DNA from: CAIMUX01 sp964473865
GTDB lineage: Bacteria > Eisenbacteria > RBG-16-71-46 > CAIMUX01
DNA: 64,000 nucleotides
Assembly: GCA_964473865.1 (NCBI GenBank)
Contig: CAYYQN010000001.1
Span: 62,001-126,000 of the forward strand
Reading direction: 5' to 3'
Position 1 is the stretch's first letter. Each line of letters starts with the position of its first letter. Positions 25,948-34,321 of the stretch are shown here, piece after piece. The notes below the pieces were generated by a model. The model was given only the letters and a program-made list of their open reading frames with translations. It was not told the DNA's origin and made no database searches. A program made the translations under genes and the position numbers.

Positions 25948-27981
25948 ATGTCCACCCACGACCGCCCGACCCGCCATACCCCACCCGGACCGGTCCCCGT
26001 TGGAGGCCGCCCCGCAAGCCGGGGCTTCCGCACGGCGGCGCTCCTCGCAATCTGCCTCTTGGGGCCATCGGCGCCGGCGCTCGGCGGCGTCACTTGGGAC
26101 CTGGTGGAACCGGTCGACCAACCGGTCGACGAGGTTTCCTCGACATCCGGCGCTTCGGCCCGGTACGTCGACGGCGTCTGGCATGTTGTGTACACACGCG
26201 ACGGGCAGGTCCGCCACCGCGCGCGCGGGGACGACGGTTGGGAGACGATCGAGACGGTGAGTACCGCGCCCGGGACCGCGCGTGATCCCCATCTCGCCTG
26301 GGACGGCAACGCGCTTTACGTTGCCTGGGAGGACGATCGCACCGGAATCGCCGAGGTCTGGGTTCGGACCCGGGCGGGCGGGAACTGGTCTTCCGAGACC
26401 TGCCTCTCCGAAGATGAGGTTCCCTCCCGTGCGCCGGTCATCGCTGCGAACCAGGAACGGGTGCTCGTGGCCTGGGAAGAAGCGGCCGCACCCAGTCGGA
26501 TCATGGGGCGATTCCATTCCGGGTACTGGGAAACGCCGGTGACGATCTCCGGAGGGGATGGTTCGGCCTCGGAGCCCACGGTGTCCATGGTGGAGGAGGG
26601 GAGCGGTCCTCTGGGCGTAGCCTGGGCGGACACCCGGCACGGCGCGACGGAGATCTACCTGCGCACCTGGGAAGGATCGTGGCAGCCGGAAGTGCGCGTA
26701 ACCGATCTCCCCGGAGAATGTGGACATCCGTCCTTGCAGGGAGAGTCCTGCTGTGGCGATGCGATCCAGGCCCACTTCATCCTGACCTATGAGCACACGG
26801 CTCCCGGGAGTGTCGCTGAGATCTGGACGTCGTGCGGCCCCCCCGGTGGAATGGGCGCGGAACGAATCTCCCCGGACGACGGCATCCCTTCGATCCTCCC
26901 CGTGTCTGCATCCTTCCCGTTCGTATTCGGCTGGTTCCTGGGGGGCGCGTTCCCGCGGCCCTTTGTCGCCTGGACCGATGTCCGGGACCATCACAACCAT
27001 GAGCTGCAGGAAGGGTCGTACTGTCCCTGGTATACCAACCCGATCGAGCCGCTTTCCGAGGGAGGCCTGTCGCACGCTGCCGTGGCGGCAGCGGGGGGGA
27101 GCCCGGACGCCCACGTCCTGGTTCTCTGGATCGAAGAGGTCGCGGACGTACCGACGCTGCTCTCCCGGCAAGGAGTCGTCCCCGGCTGCACGGCGCCGGA
27201 CCCTCAGGCGCCGCCCGCCCTGTTGTTGGCGCCGAGTGGTGTCCCGGCCGACACCCTGGTCATGCTGGACGAATGCTCGCATGAACCGATCGCCGGCCAG
27301 GCATTCTCCCTGTCGTTCAGTCCGGCACTCGCGCAGGAACTCACCTGGGATCCGCTGCAGCCGCATCCGACCGTCTCCGTCACGACCAACGCGCAGGGCG
27401 AGGCTGTCTTCTCCCTGCGGGGCGGAGGCTGCTCGCAGGCGGGAACGGTCACCGCTTCGTTCGACGATTACGGACTGCCCGTCGAATTCACAACCTGGCT
27501 CGGCGCCAGGTCCCCCGACGTCGATGGTGACTGCATGGTGCGCGCCGAAGATCGCGCCGCCGTCATCGCCGCACTGGGCACGGGCGACTTTTGCGCGGAC
27601 CTCGACGGTAGCGGACTCGTGGACTCCGCGGACGTTGCGATCGTCGACTCCGCTCTCGGAACCGTGTGCTCCCACCTCGTCGGCACCCCGCAATCGCCAC
27701 CGCGGGCCGTCCGCCCGCGTCTGACGGTCGACCCGAATCCCTGCCGCAGCCGCGCCAGACTCGATCTGCAAGGCGCGCCGTCCGCCGTCCGGGTCCGGGT
27801 CTTTGATGTATGCGGTCGACAGGTACGGGACCTCACGATGCCCCCGCGTCCGGGCGGGAGCCTCCGGACGGAGTGGGATACGCGGGATGATCTGGGACGG
27901 ATCGTGCCATCCGGCATGTACACGGTGTCGGCCTCCGGTCCGGGACTGGAGGCCCGGCAGTCAGTCCTCGTGCTTCGGTGA
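25948..27981 (+). CDS. Secreted protein with dockerin-like repeats and C-terminal FlgD/type-IX-like domain
   Basis: The 677-residue protein has an N-terminal signal peptide (FRTAALLAICLLGPSAPALGG). About 400 residues follow of repeated beta-propeller/sialidase-like segments (HLAWDGNALYVAWEDDRTG, GVAWADTRHGATEIYLRTW), then an Ig-like segment. Two Ca-binding dockerin-like loops, DVDGDCMVRAEDRAAVI and DLDGSGLVDSADVAIV, come next. The C-terminal 80 residues (VDPNPCRSRARLDLQG, VRVFDVCGRQVRDL, VPSGMYTVSASG) form the FlgD/T9SS-type-A-like sandwich common in FCB-group and candidate-phylum secretomes. The start at 25948 follows GCAGGAGGTGCTGCC; longer upstream frames are unsupported. The last 21 nt overlap the 3' end of the convergent aminotransferase gene. 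Confidence 0.8.
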   Translation: MSTHDRPTRHTPPGPVPVGGRPASRGFRTAALLAICLLGPSAPALGGVTWDLVEPVDQPVDEVSSTSGASARYVDGVWHVVYTRDGQVRHRARGDDGWETIETVSTAPGTARDPHLAWDGNALYVAWEDDRTGIAEVWVRTRAGGNWSSETCLSEDEVPSRAPVIAANQERVLVAWEEAAAPSRIMGRFHSGYWETPVTISGGDGSASEPTVSMVEEGSGPLGVAWADTRHGATEIYLRTWEGSWQPEVRVTDLPGECGHPSLQGESCCGDAIQAHFILTYEHTAPGSVAEIWTSCGPPGGMGAERISPDDGIPSILPVSASFPFVFGWFLGGAFPRPFVAWTDVRDHHNHELQEGSYCPWYTNPIEPLSEGGLSHAAVAAAGGSPDAHVLVLWIEEVADVPTLLSRQGVVPGCTAPDPQAPPALLLAPSGVPADTLVMLDECSHEPIAGQAFSLSFSPALAQELTWDPLQPHPTVSVTTNAQGEAVFSLRGGGCSQAGTVTASFDDYGLPVEFTTWLGARSPDVDGDCMVRAEDRAAVIAALGTGDFCADLDGSGLVDSADVAIVDSALGTVCSHLVGTPQSPPRAVRPRLTVDPNPCRSRARLDLQGAPSAVRVRVFDVCGRQVRDLTMPPRPGGSLRTEWDTRDDLGRIVPSGMYTVSASGPGLEARQSVLVLR

Positions 27982-29175
27982 AGGCGGCGCGACCGACGGC
28001 TCGACCAGCACGTCCTCAAGCGTCCTCAGGAAGCGATCGATATCGGCGCGGTCGACCGTCAGGCTGGGATCGCACCGCAGCACGCTCAGGCCCGGTCGCA
28101 ACCCCAGGATGAATCCGCGGCGCACGAGCTCCCGGTGGGTGCGGGCCGCCCAGGAGGCCGCCTCGTCATCCTCCAGCTCGATGGCGATCATGAGGCCTCG
28201 CGCCCGGACCTCGCGGATCCGACCGGTACGGGCTAGGATCGCCTCCAGTCCCGTCAGGAGCGCGGCTCCAATCTCCCGGCCCCTCTCAATGAGTCCGTCC
28301 TCGCGAATGGTACGCACGACTTCCGCCGCGATCGCCGCTCCCAGGGGATCATTCTGGTGGGATTGCGCGTACTTCACCGGCCGGCCGCCGAGACGCTGGA
28401 CCACGTCCGGGCCCAGGGCGGCGGCGCTGACCGGGTAGCCGTTGCCCAGTCCCTTCCCGAGGGACACGACGTCGGGCGCGATCCGGTAGTGCTGGTAGCC
28501 AAACCAGGCGCCGGTCCGCCCCACCCCCGTGGTCACCTCGTTGACGAGTATCCAACCGCCGTTCTGGCGGACCGTGTTCACGATGCCGTCGATCAGCTTC
28601 GCCGGCGGAAATCGCACCAGACCGGAAGAGCTGCCGGGCTCGAACAGGAACCCGCCGATCCGATCGAACGGGATCGTCGCCCAGCGGGGACAGCTCGAAG
28701 CGCATTCCGACCCGGCCGGACAGTCCGCGCATCGGGACCAGTCGAAGCAGAACCACTCGCGCTCGTCCTTTCGACTGGCAGATCCGTAGGCTCCGAAGTA
28801 GGAGTCGGTCATCGTCAACAACAGCGGGCGTTCGAGTACGGAGCCGGCAACGCGGACCCCGTATTCCACCGCCTCGCTGCCGGAGCAGAGGAACACGACG
28901 CGGCCGCCGTCGAAACCCAGCAAGGCGAGGATCTCCTGGGCCGCCTCCTCGACCACAGGGTTCGTATAGCAGTATCCCGTGTGGGCGATCCGCGCGGCCT
29001 GCTCGCCAAGCACCCGCCGGACCCTTGGATTCCCGTGTCCGACGGACGTGCACCAGACCCCCGACTCCAGATCGACGTAGCGCCGCCCTGTGGAGTCGTA
29101 CAGGGAGCAGTTCTCAGCCCGGACGATGTCGCCCAGTAGCACATCGTGACCCGGATACCAACACAGATCGGACAA
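27961..29175 (-). CDS. Class III PLP-dependent aminotransferase, atypical
   Basis: The 404-residue protein has the class III fold markers. The PLP lysine K241 lies in SLGKGLGNGYP, a phosphate-binding SGSEAVE lies near residue 98, and GRTGAWFGY follows the strand that normally holds DEVQ. Here that position reads LVNEVTTGVG, so the aspartate that usually pairs with the PLP ring nitrogen is N212. A cysteine-rich insertion CADCPAGSECASSC (about 148-161) could bind a metal. I recall uncharacterised relatives with the same NEV variant and cysteine patch, so this may be a subfamily trait. The TTG start at 29175 is set by GGAGGA 6 nt upstream. The substrate is unknown. Confidence 0.82.
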   Translation of the reverse strand: MSDLCWYPGHDVLLGDIVRAENCSLYDSTGRRYVDLESGVWCTSVGHGNPRVRRVLGEQAARIAHTGYCYTNPVVEEAAQEILALLGFDGGRVVFLCSGSEAVEYGVRVAGSVLERPLLLTMTDSYFGAYGSASRKDEREWFCFDWSRCADCPAGSECASSCPRWATIPFDRIGGFLFEPGSSSGLVRFPPAKLIDGIVNTVRQNGGWILVNEVTTGVGRTGAWFGYQHYRIAPDVVSLGKGLGNGYPVSAAALGPDVVQRLGGRPVKYAQSHQNDPLGAAIAAEVVRTIREDGLIERGREIGAALLTGLEAILARTGRIREVRARGLMIAIELEDDEAASWAARTHRELVRRGFILGLRPGLSVLRCDPSLTVDRADIDRFLRTLEDVLVEPSVAPPSPKHED

Positions 29176-29232
29176 GAAATCCTCCGCTCGGCGACCGCCG
29201 CCGCTGGCGCGCAGTGATCGCCCGGCGCGTGT

Positions 29233-29538
29233 TCAACCGGTCCGCGGCAACGGCGCTTCCGCCAGGGCTCCCACCACCGTCGTCCACTCCCGGACGCGCC
29301 ACGCCTTGACGAGACCGTTCGTCACATACGGGTCCGCGGCGGCAAACCCCTCCGCGGCAGCCGGGGAGGCGCCGCGGAACAACAGGATCGCCGCGTCGGC
29401 GGGATCTGCCAGCGCGCCGCCCAAGACCAACTCGCCGCGCCGCACTGCTTCGTCCGCGTAGGCGAGGTGCGCGTCTCGAAACGCCAGCCGGCGCTCGAGG
29501 TAGTCCGACGCGACATCGTAGAACAACAGATAGTGCAC
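29233..29538 (-). CDS. YciI-family protein
   Basis: The 101-residue protein is a single YciI-like dimeric alpha/beta-barrel domain: HYLLFYDVASDYLERR at the N-terminus, a HLAYADEAVRRGELVLGGAL helix-strand, and DPYVTNGLVKAWRVREW near the C-terminus. The His/Asp pair characteristic of the family is present (RDAHLAY, FAAADPYV). Biochemical roles are mostly unknown. The start is GTG at 29538. It lies upstream of the aminotransferase gene on the same strand, with 57 nt between them, so co-transcription is likely. Confidence 0.85.
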   Translation of the reverse strand: MHYLLFYDVASDYLERRLAFRDAHLAYADEAVRRGELVLGGALADPADAAILLFRGASPAAAEGFAAADPYVTNGLVKAWRVREWTTVVGALAEAPLPRTG

Positions 29539-29578
29539 GCGAGGCCCCCTTTTTCCCGTTCGAATCGGTCAGGAAGCT

Positions 29579-29673
29579 CAGGTGGCCGGGGCGACCGTCA
29601 CCGACAGCCTCAGTGACCGCGGCGGCCGTCACCGAAAGCTACAGGCGGCCGGGGCAGCCGTCACCGCCAGTCT
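29579..29673. repeat. Three degenerate tandem copies of a roughly 31-nt unit
   Basis: Units begin near 29579, 29611 and 29641. Each contains GGCCG or GACCG followed by a GGGCGACC-like or GGCAGCC-like core and CCGTCACCG then A/C-AG. GCCGTCACCG or ACCGTCACCG recurs in all three. The copies are imperfect, have no spacers and sit in an untranslated stretch upstream of the YciI gene, so they are not CRISPR-like. They could be a duplicated protein-binding site or simple slippage. Confidence 0.55.
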
Positions 29674-29754
29674 CTGGTAGATTTTACTTCAAATCCCGCA
29701 GCCGGCGGCGCACGGAGGAAAGCGACCCGGGGTCCAATTGAGAGCGATTCCCTC

Positions 29755-29782
29755 TTGACACCCGTTCGGGGAACCCTAATCT
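29755..29782 (+). promoter_or_regulatory. Sigma70-type promoter for the outer-membrane protein gene
   Basis: TTGACA (29755-29760) and TAATCT (29777-29782) are 16 nt apart and lie about 120 nt upstream of the ATG at 29904. This is one of the best -35/-10 pairs in the window, consistent with an abundant envelope protein. Confidence 0.65.
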
Positions 29783-29903
29783 CGTCGGAGTTTGCGAAGG
29801 ACCCCTCCAGAGCGGTCAGCCGGGGGGCTGTAGCCAGGGAGGCAAATCGGGCCGCGGGACCTCTACCCACGGCCGGGACCGGGAACAGAGGAGGAAGGCT
29901 TCC

Positions 29904-30548
29904 ATGAAGCGATTCGTGTTCTGTTTGTTGGCACTCACGTTCTTGGCCTATGGAGCGCAGGCGGCGGAGGTGAACACGAGTGCCGGGGACAAGGCGTTGG
30001 TGTTCCAGTTCAGCGGTCTTTCCGCTCTGGGGCTCTCCGGGTACAACGGCGGAGTCGGAGCACGCTACTATCTGTCTGACGGCATGGCCATTCGGCCCGG
30101 ATTGGACATTGGCGTGTCTTCCATGGAGACCAAGGGAGTCGCAGGCTTTAGTGACGAGAAGGATAGCCGAACCAGCCTCGGCCTCAGTGTCGCCCTGGAA
30201 AAGCACCTGACGGGTCCGACGGCCATTTCGCCTTACATCGGCGCGGGCCTGGGATTCGGCATGTCTTCCGTCGTCGAGGAGCCTTCCGTGCCGAGCAGCC
30301 CGGCGTCCGGAACAATCCTCAAGACCACCGATTCTTCGACCAACTTCGGGGTCTTCGTTCTCGGCGGGTTCGAGTGGGGTTTCACGGAGTCGCTGACCCT
30401 GGGCGGCGAGTACCGCGCCGGCCTGAACTATGGCTCCGGCGACACCGAAACCGAGCGGCAAGGTGCGGCCACCGTGAAGACCGATGAGACCACCTCGCTG
30501 AATCTGGGCTTCTCCACGGCGTCGGTCTACCTCTCGGTCGGCTTCTAG
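29904..30548 (+). CDS. Outer-membrane beta-barrel protein (OmpW/OmpA-barrel-like)
   Basis: The 214-residue protein has a clear signal peptide (KRFVFCLLALTFLAYGAQA, cleavage before AEVN). Alternating amphipathic beta strands follow (VGARYYLSDGMAIRPGLDIG, FGVFVLGGFEWGF, LTLGGEYRAGLNYG), and the chain ends in a terminal phenylalanine (VYLSVGF), the BAM recognition signature. It probably forms an 8-stranded barrel; any ligand or pore function is unknown. GAGGAGGAAGG precedes the start. The gene has its own promoter and is followed by two hairpins, so it is monocistronic and probably well expressed. Confidence 0.88.
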   Translation: MKRFVFCLLALTFLAYGAQAAEVNTSAGDKALVFQFSGLSALGLSGYNGGVGARYYLSDGMAIRPGLDIGVSSMETKGVAGFSDEKDSRTSLGLSVALEKHLTGPTAISPYIGAGLGFGMSSVVEEPSVPSSPASGTILKTTDSSTNFGVFVLGGFEWGFTESLTLGGEYRAGLNYGSGDTETERQGAATVKTDETTSLNLGFSTASVYLSVGF

Positions 30549-30559
30549 CACTGTCCTTC

Positions 30560-30625
30560 GCCTCCGCTGAACGGAGGCGGCACGAAAACGCGCCGGCGGG
30601 ACCCTCGGGTCCGCCGGCGTTTTCG
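30560..30625 (+). terminator. Tandem hairpins ending in a T-run
   Basis: CGCCTCCG (30560-30567) pairs with CGGAGGCG (30572-30579). A second, larger stem runs from about 30588 (AACGCGCCGGCGGGACCC) to 30621 (GGGTCCGCCGGCG) with small bulges and is followed by TTTTC. Together they form an intrinsic terminator after the outer-membrane protein gene; read in the other strand it may also close the AAA+ operon. Confidence 0.75.
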
Positions 30626-30668
30626 ATGCCCAGCCGTAGCTTCCCCAGAGTTCACGAAGGAACCCGGA

Positions 30669-32477
30669 CTATTCTTCCCCCAGCGCGATCTTCAGCTCCC
30701 GGATCCGTTCATTCACCTTCGCCAGGCTCATCTCCCGATACCGCGGAGGTAGGAACCGCGAGTCGGTGCACTCCTTCACTGCAAGAAGGTCCATAAGCTC
30801 CAGCCGTTCCGTGTGCGCCGAGGGCCGGAAATCGGCCACCACCTCGGCGATCACCTGCGGCATCGCCCGGGCGGGACTTCCCTCGGGCTGGGTCTCGTGT
30901 TCCCGCAGCGCCCGCACTAAGACCCCCTCCATCTCGTTCCCCCCGATCTGGTCGTTGTCGGGCAGCGGGGGCAGATCTTCCGGCGCAACCTCCATCTTGA
31001 GCTTACGCGCCATGGCGCCGAAGAGCGCCTGCCGGCTTTCGCGGTCCTGAGGCGGGAAGAGCGGGATGTGAACGTCGAGGCGGCCCTGGCGCTTCAAATC
31101 GACCTCCAGAAGGTCCGGGCGGCTGGTGGCAAAGATCCAGATGATCTTTCCGCGGTTTCGCGTGTCGCTCATCTCCGCGGCCAGCATGGCGTAGATGCGG
31201 CCCGACAGGCCGGCATCCCCCTCGCTGGCCCCGCGCCTGCCCGTCACCTGATCGGCCTCGTCCACAAAGACGAACACCTGTCCCAGGGCATGCAGCACGC
31301 CAAAGACCTTCTCTAGATTGCCCTCCGTGGCGCCGACCCACTTCTCGCGGAAATTCTTGAGCTCCACGCAGGGAACCCCGACCTCCCCCGCCAGACACTG
31401 CACCAGGAAGGTCTTCCCGGTTCCGATGCGGCCGGTCAACAAGTAGCCCATCGGGATCGCCTTGGTGACCCCCTTCTTGAGCAGCTGCACGTCCTGCCGC
31501 AGCCAGGCCTTGGCCTCGCCATGGCCGGCCACGTCCTCCAGCGTGCGCTCCGATTCGATGAAGTCGAGCCTTCCGAACGCCTCCTTCTCGATCAGCTCCT
31601 TCTTGACCTTCGTGAGGTACTTGCCCGTGATCTTCTCGCCGGCCGACACGGCTCGCTGAACGAGGTTTCGGGCATTGATCCGGGAAAGACCGACCAGCCG
31701 CTCCGCCAGCACCTCGCGAGGCACTTCGCAGATGAGATCGAAGTCCGGCACGCCGGCCGTCAGGTCGCGCATGTACGCCCCCAGCTCCGCCGCGTCGGGA
31801 AGGCCGATCGATATCTTGGCCGTATGGGGGTTCTCGACCAGGACCCCGTTGAGATCGGCCAGAGTCTCGGTGATGAGCACGGTGGTCACAAAGGCGGCGG
31901 TCACGGCGGGATCGCTGGACCAGTCCAGGATCTGGATGATCGACTGGCTCAGATCGCCCGAAATGTACAGCGGCTCCCCCGCCGGCGCGATGTAGTGCGC
32001 GTAGTCGATCAGCACCGCGATCTTCAAGGGGTCGGCGACCGGCTTCCCGTCGACCATCCGGGTTCGGGCCAGCCCCGCCCGAAGGAACCGGTCGATCAAC
32101 TCCAGGGCGCGCTTGGGATCCCGCGGCAGCTGTCCCGAAAGATCCAGCGTCTCGAGCTTGTCCGGACCGGTGTCAGGCAGACTGGCCCAGGACGTCCCCT
32201 GAAAGGTATCGAAGACCTTCAGGAAGAGGTGGAACTGGTCGCCACCCTTGCGCACCCGGATCCCTTTGCCCCGATCGTAGAGAAGGACGACGTCGAATGG
32301 CGCGAACATCACTTCCGCCAGGAAACGCCGGAGCGAGACGTACTCCGTGGGACCGGTCTCCCGGGCGACCGGCTGCAGATCGAAGACGTTTCCGAACAGG
32401 ATGAACTGGCTGGTCGTGCCGGAGCGGAAGACAGAACGCATCTCCCGGGCCCAGGAACCGAGCATTTCCGCAGCCAT
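30669..32477 (-). CDS. AAA+ ATPase with long N-terminal domain
   Basis: The 602-residue cytoplasmic protein has a C-terminal classical AAA+ module: Walker A GRIGTGKT (349-356), Walker B VFVFVDEAD (401-409), and an arginine finger region near LKRQGRLDVHIP. The first about 310 residues resemble a second, degenerate P-loop-like alpha/beta domain (KIAVLIDYAHYIAP, FVTTVLITETLADLNGVLVENP) that lacks a Walker A. AAGGAGAG precedes the ATG at 32477. It is the last gene of a six-gene operon with PspA, an OmpA-fused binding protein, an ABC permease and ATPase and a membrane coiled-coil protein. A role in remodelling PspA or membrane complexes is plausible, by analogy with AAA proteins acting on PspA/ESCRT-III-like polymers (inference). 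Confidence 0.82.
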   Translation of the reverse strand: MAAEMLGSWAREMRSVFRSGTTSQFILFGNVFDLQPVARETGPTEYVSLRRFLAEVMFAPFDVVLLYDRGKGIRVRKGGDQFHLFLKVFDTFQGTSWASLPDTGPDKLETLDLSGQLPRDPKRALELIDRFLRAGLARTRMVDGKPVADPLKIAVLIDYAHYIAPAGEPLYISGDLSQSIIQILDWSSDPAVTAAFVTTVLITETLADLNGVLVENPHTAKISIGLPDAAELGAYMRDLTAGVPDFDLICEVPREVLAERLVGLSRINARNLVQRAVSAGEKITGKYLTKVKKELIEKEAFGRLDFIESERTLEDVAGHGEAKAWLRQDVQLLKKGVTKAIPMGYLLTGRIGTGKTFLVQCLAGEVGVPCVELKNFREKWVGATEGNLEKVFGVLHALGQVFVFVDEADQVTGRRGASEGDAGLSGRIYAMLAAEMSDTRNRGKIIWIFATSRPDLLEVDLKRQGRLDVHIPLFPPQDRESRQALFGAMARKLKMEVAPEDLPPLPDNDQIGGNEMEGVLVRALREHETQPEGSPARAMPQVIAEVVADFRPSAHTERLELMDLLAVKECTDSRFLPPRYREMSLAKVNERIRELKIALGEE

Positions 32478-32579
32478 CGAACTCTCCTTCAGACCCCTTC
32501 CAGGACCGGGGGAGGAACCGTGCCATGGGTGATCCAGCAAGGGATCACGATGCGAGGAGACGAAATCGCCGATCCGCCG

Positions 32580-33473
32580 CTACTGTCTCTGCCGCTGCTT
32601 CTGCCGAGGTGGGACCGGGGCCACCGGCGGCGGGCTGGGCGCTTCCCCCAGGGCGTCGTCGACCGACAGCGACGTGAACAGCTCGGCATGCTGATCCATC
32701 CACTTCGATGTCTCGGACAAGGTCGTGGAGACCGCATCCAGCCGTGCGGAGAGCACCTCCGGACCGCCCGATACGGCGGACTCCTCGCGGATGAGACGAA
32801 CCTGCTGCTCGATCCGTTCGAGCTCGGCGTCGATCACCTCAAGGTTGGACTTTGCGCGTGCCAGGTTCTCCAGACGCTTGACCTCGATCTCGAGGGTGGC
32901 CTGGACCGATCGGGCCAGCGCGCTCTCGGGCGCGGCGGCGGCGAGCTTCTGCTTGAGCCGTTCCACATCCCCCTCCAGCACCGCCTTGTCGACCTGGGAG
33001 AGGGTCGCCAGAAGCATCTCCCGCGACGACAGCAAGCGCACGAACAGGAAGAGCAGTTGGTTGAGGCCCTCGGCCCGCGGTTCATCCAAGGTGGCCGCTC
33101 CCCCGCGCGCGGGGCTCAGCCCCAGTATCAACCGGCACTGCTCGAAGATCCGGCGGTAGCGCTCTGCGGACGGAGGGGTGAGGAAGTTCACCGCCTGCTG
33201 AATCGACGGCCGGCCGCTCGGCTGCTCCTTGAGAAGCGCCTCGCCCTCCACCAGCTTCTGGAAGCGTCCGTTGCCGGCCAGCGCGGACAGGTAGGCGATT
33301 TCAAGCGCGCCGCCCATGAACCAGAATCCCGGATTCTGCGAGGCTGCGCCCAGCACACCGAAGAAGAGCAGACCCAGGTAGTTGAACGGCACCCAGCCGA
33401 GGCCCGGAATCCGCACCCTCCGCTTGAATGCCGCCTTCACGTAGGCCCAGTAGCCCAGAGAACCTGCGGGCAT
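32580..33473 (-). CDS. Membrane-anchored coiled-coil protein
   Basis: The 297-residue protein has two hydrophobic segments near the N-terminus (VPFNYLGLLFFGVLGAAS and GFWFMGGALEIAYLSALAG, about 25-65). A predominantly helical, heptad-rich region follows (residues 90-270, with VLEGDVERLKQKLAAA and LEIEVKRLENLARAKSNLEV), then a Pro/Gln/Arg-rich tail. No enzyme motif is visible. The start is 2 nt after the stop of the ABC ATPase gene, so translation is coupled. It is probably a scaffold in the envelope complex encoded by the operon; I do not recognise a named family. Confidence 0.72.
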   Translation of the reverse strand: MPAGSLGYWAYVKAAFKRRVRIPGLGWVPFNYLGLLFFGVLGAASQNPGFWFMGGALEIAYLSALAGNGRFQKLVEGEALLKEQPSGRPSIQQAVNFLTPPSAERYRRIFEQCRLILGLSPARGGAATLDEPRAEGLNQLLFLFVRLLSSREMLLATLSQVDKAVLEGDVERLKQKLAAAAPESALARSVQATLEIEVKRLENLARAKSNLEVIDAELERIEQQVRLIREESAVSGGPEVLSARLDAVSTTLSETSKWMDQHAELFTSLSVDDALGEAPSPPPVAPVPPRQKQRQRQ

Positions 33474-33475
33474 GG

Positions 33476-34321
33476 TCAACCCTCTCCCGCTTTCTCGAGA
33501 TCCCGGAAGACCCGGGAGACCTCGGCCACTGCGTCCTTGAATGCCTGGGTCGCCTGGACCGTAAGCGGATCCTCCCCGCGCGTCGGTGGAATCGAGTCGA
33601 CGATTTCCCGGCCGATCCGCCCCGGGGCCCGGGTCATGACCCACACGCGGTCGCCGAGGAACACCGCCTCGGCGAGCGAGTGTGTGACGATGAACACCGT
33701 GGTCTCCACCGCCCGCCAGATGGACATGATCAGGCGCTGCATCTCGACGCGAGTCGGCTCGTCCAGGGCGGAGAACGGCTCATCCATCAGGATGATCCTG
33801 GGGTTCAAGACCAGGGTCCGGGCAATCGCCACCCGCTGCTGCTGGCCACCGGAAAGCTGGTGCGGGTACTTGGCTTCATGTCCTTCCAGCCCGACCTTGC
33901 CCAACCATTCCATCGCCAGATCGTTCATGGCCGAGCGCGGCAGGCCCAGCTGTTTCTGGTTCAGCTCCAACCCGAAGGTGACGTTCTGCAGCACGGTCCG
34001 GTGCGGAAACGAGGTGTACTTCTGGAAGATCATCCCGCGATCGCGGCCCGGGCCTGTCACCCGTTCGTCCCGGACCAGGACCTCCCCCCGCGTCGGTGGG
34101 TAGACATCCGAGAATCCATGGATGAGGTTCAGGATCGTGGACTTCCCGCACCCCGAGGGGCCGACAATGGCCACGAACTCGCCGACGCCGGGTGTGTCCT
34201 CCACGCGGAACGAAACGTCCTTCAGCGCGGTGAACGCTTGCGAAGTGCCGGGATTGAACGTCTTGGTGACGTCGCGAAACTCCACCACCGCCGGGCGCGC
34301 CGGCGCGTCCGGCGCGCTCAT
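33476..34321 (-). CDS. ABC transporter ATP-binding protein (NitT/TauT type)
   Basis: This 281-residue ATPase shows Walker A GPSGCGKST (54-62), Q-loop region MIFQKYTSFPHRTVLQNV, signature LSGGQQQRVAIARTL, Walker B RIILMDEPFSALDE and the H-loop VTHSLAEAVFLGDRV. The order and the phrase YPHQLSGGQQQR are typical of the nitrate/sulfonate/taurine importer class. It overlaps the permease gene by 4 nt (ATGA) and is followed within 2 nt by the coiled-coil gene. Because the operon lacks a conventional periplasmic binding protein and carries PspA and AAA+ genes, it may drive an envelope function rather than simple uptake. Confidence 0.93.
   Translation of the reverse strand: MSAPDAPARPAVVEFRDVTKTFNPGTSQAFTALKDVSFRVEDTPGVGEFVAIVGPSGCGKSTILNLIHGFSDVYPPTRGEVLVRDERVTGPGRDRGMIFQKYTSFPHRTVLQNVTFGLELNQKQLGLPRSAMNDLAMEWLGKVGLEGHEAKYPHQLSGGQQQRVAIARTLVLNPRIILMDEPFSALDEPTRVEMQRLIMSIWRAVETTVFIVTHSLAEAVFLGDRVWVMTRAPGRIGREIVDSIPPTRGEDPLTVQATQAFKDAVAEVSRVFRDLEKAGEG

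Noticed and set aside
29579..29673. Possible small CRISPR array
   Set aside because: Units are directly abutting, degenerate and lack spacers; no cas gene is present.
31521..34103. An 860-codon open frame on the plus strand
   Set aside because: It lies opposite the AAA+, coiled-coil and ABC ATPase genes, which carry intact motifs; no start with ribosome site and no domain was seen.
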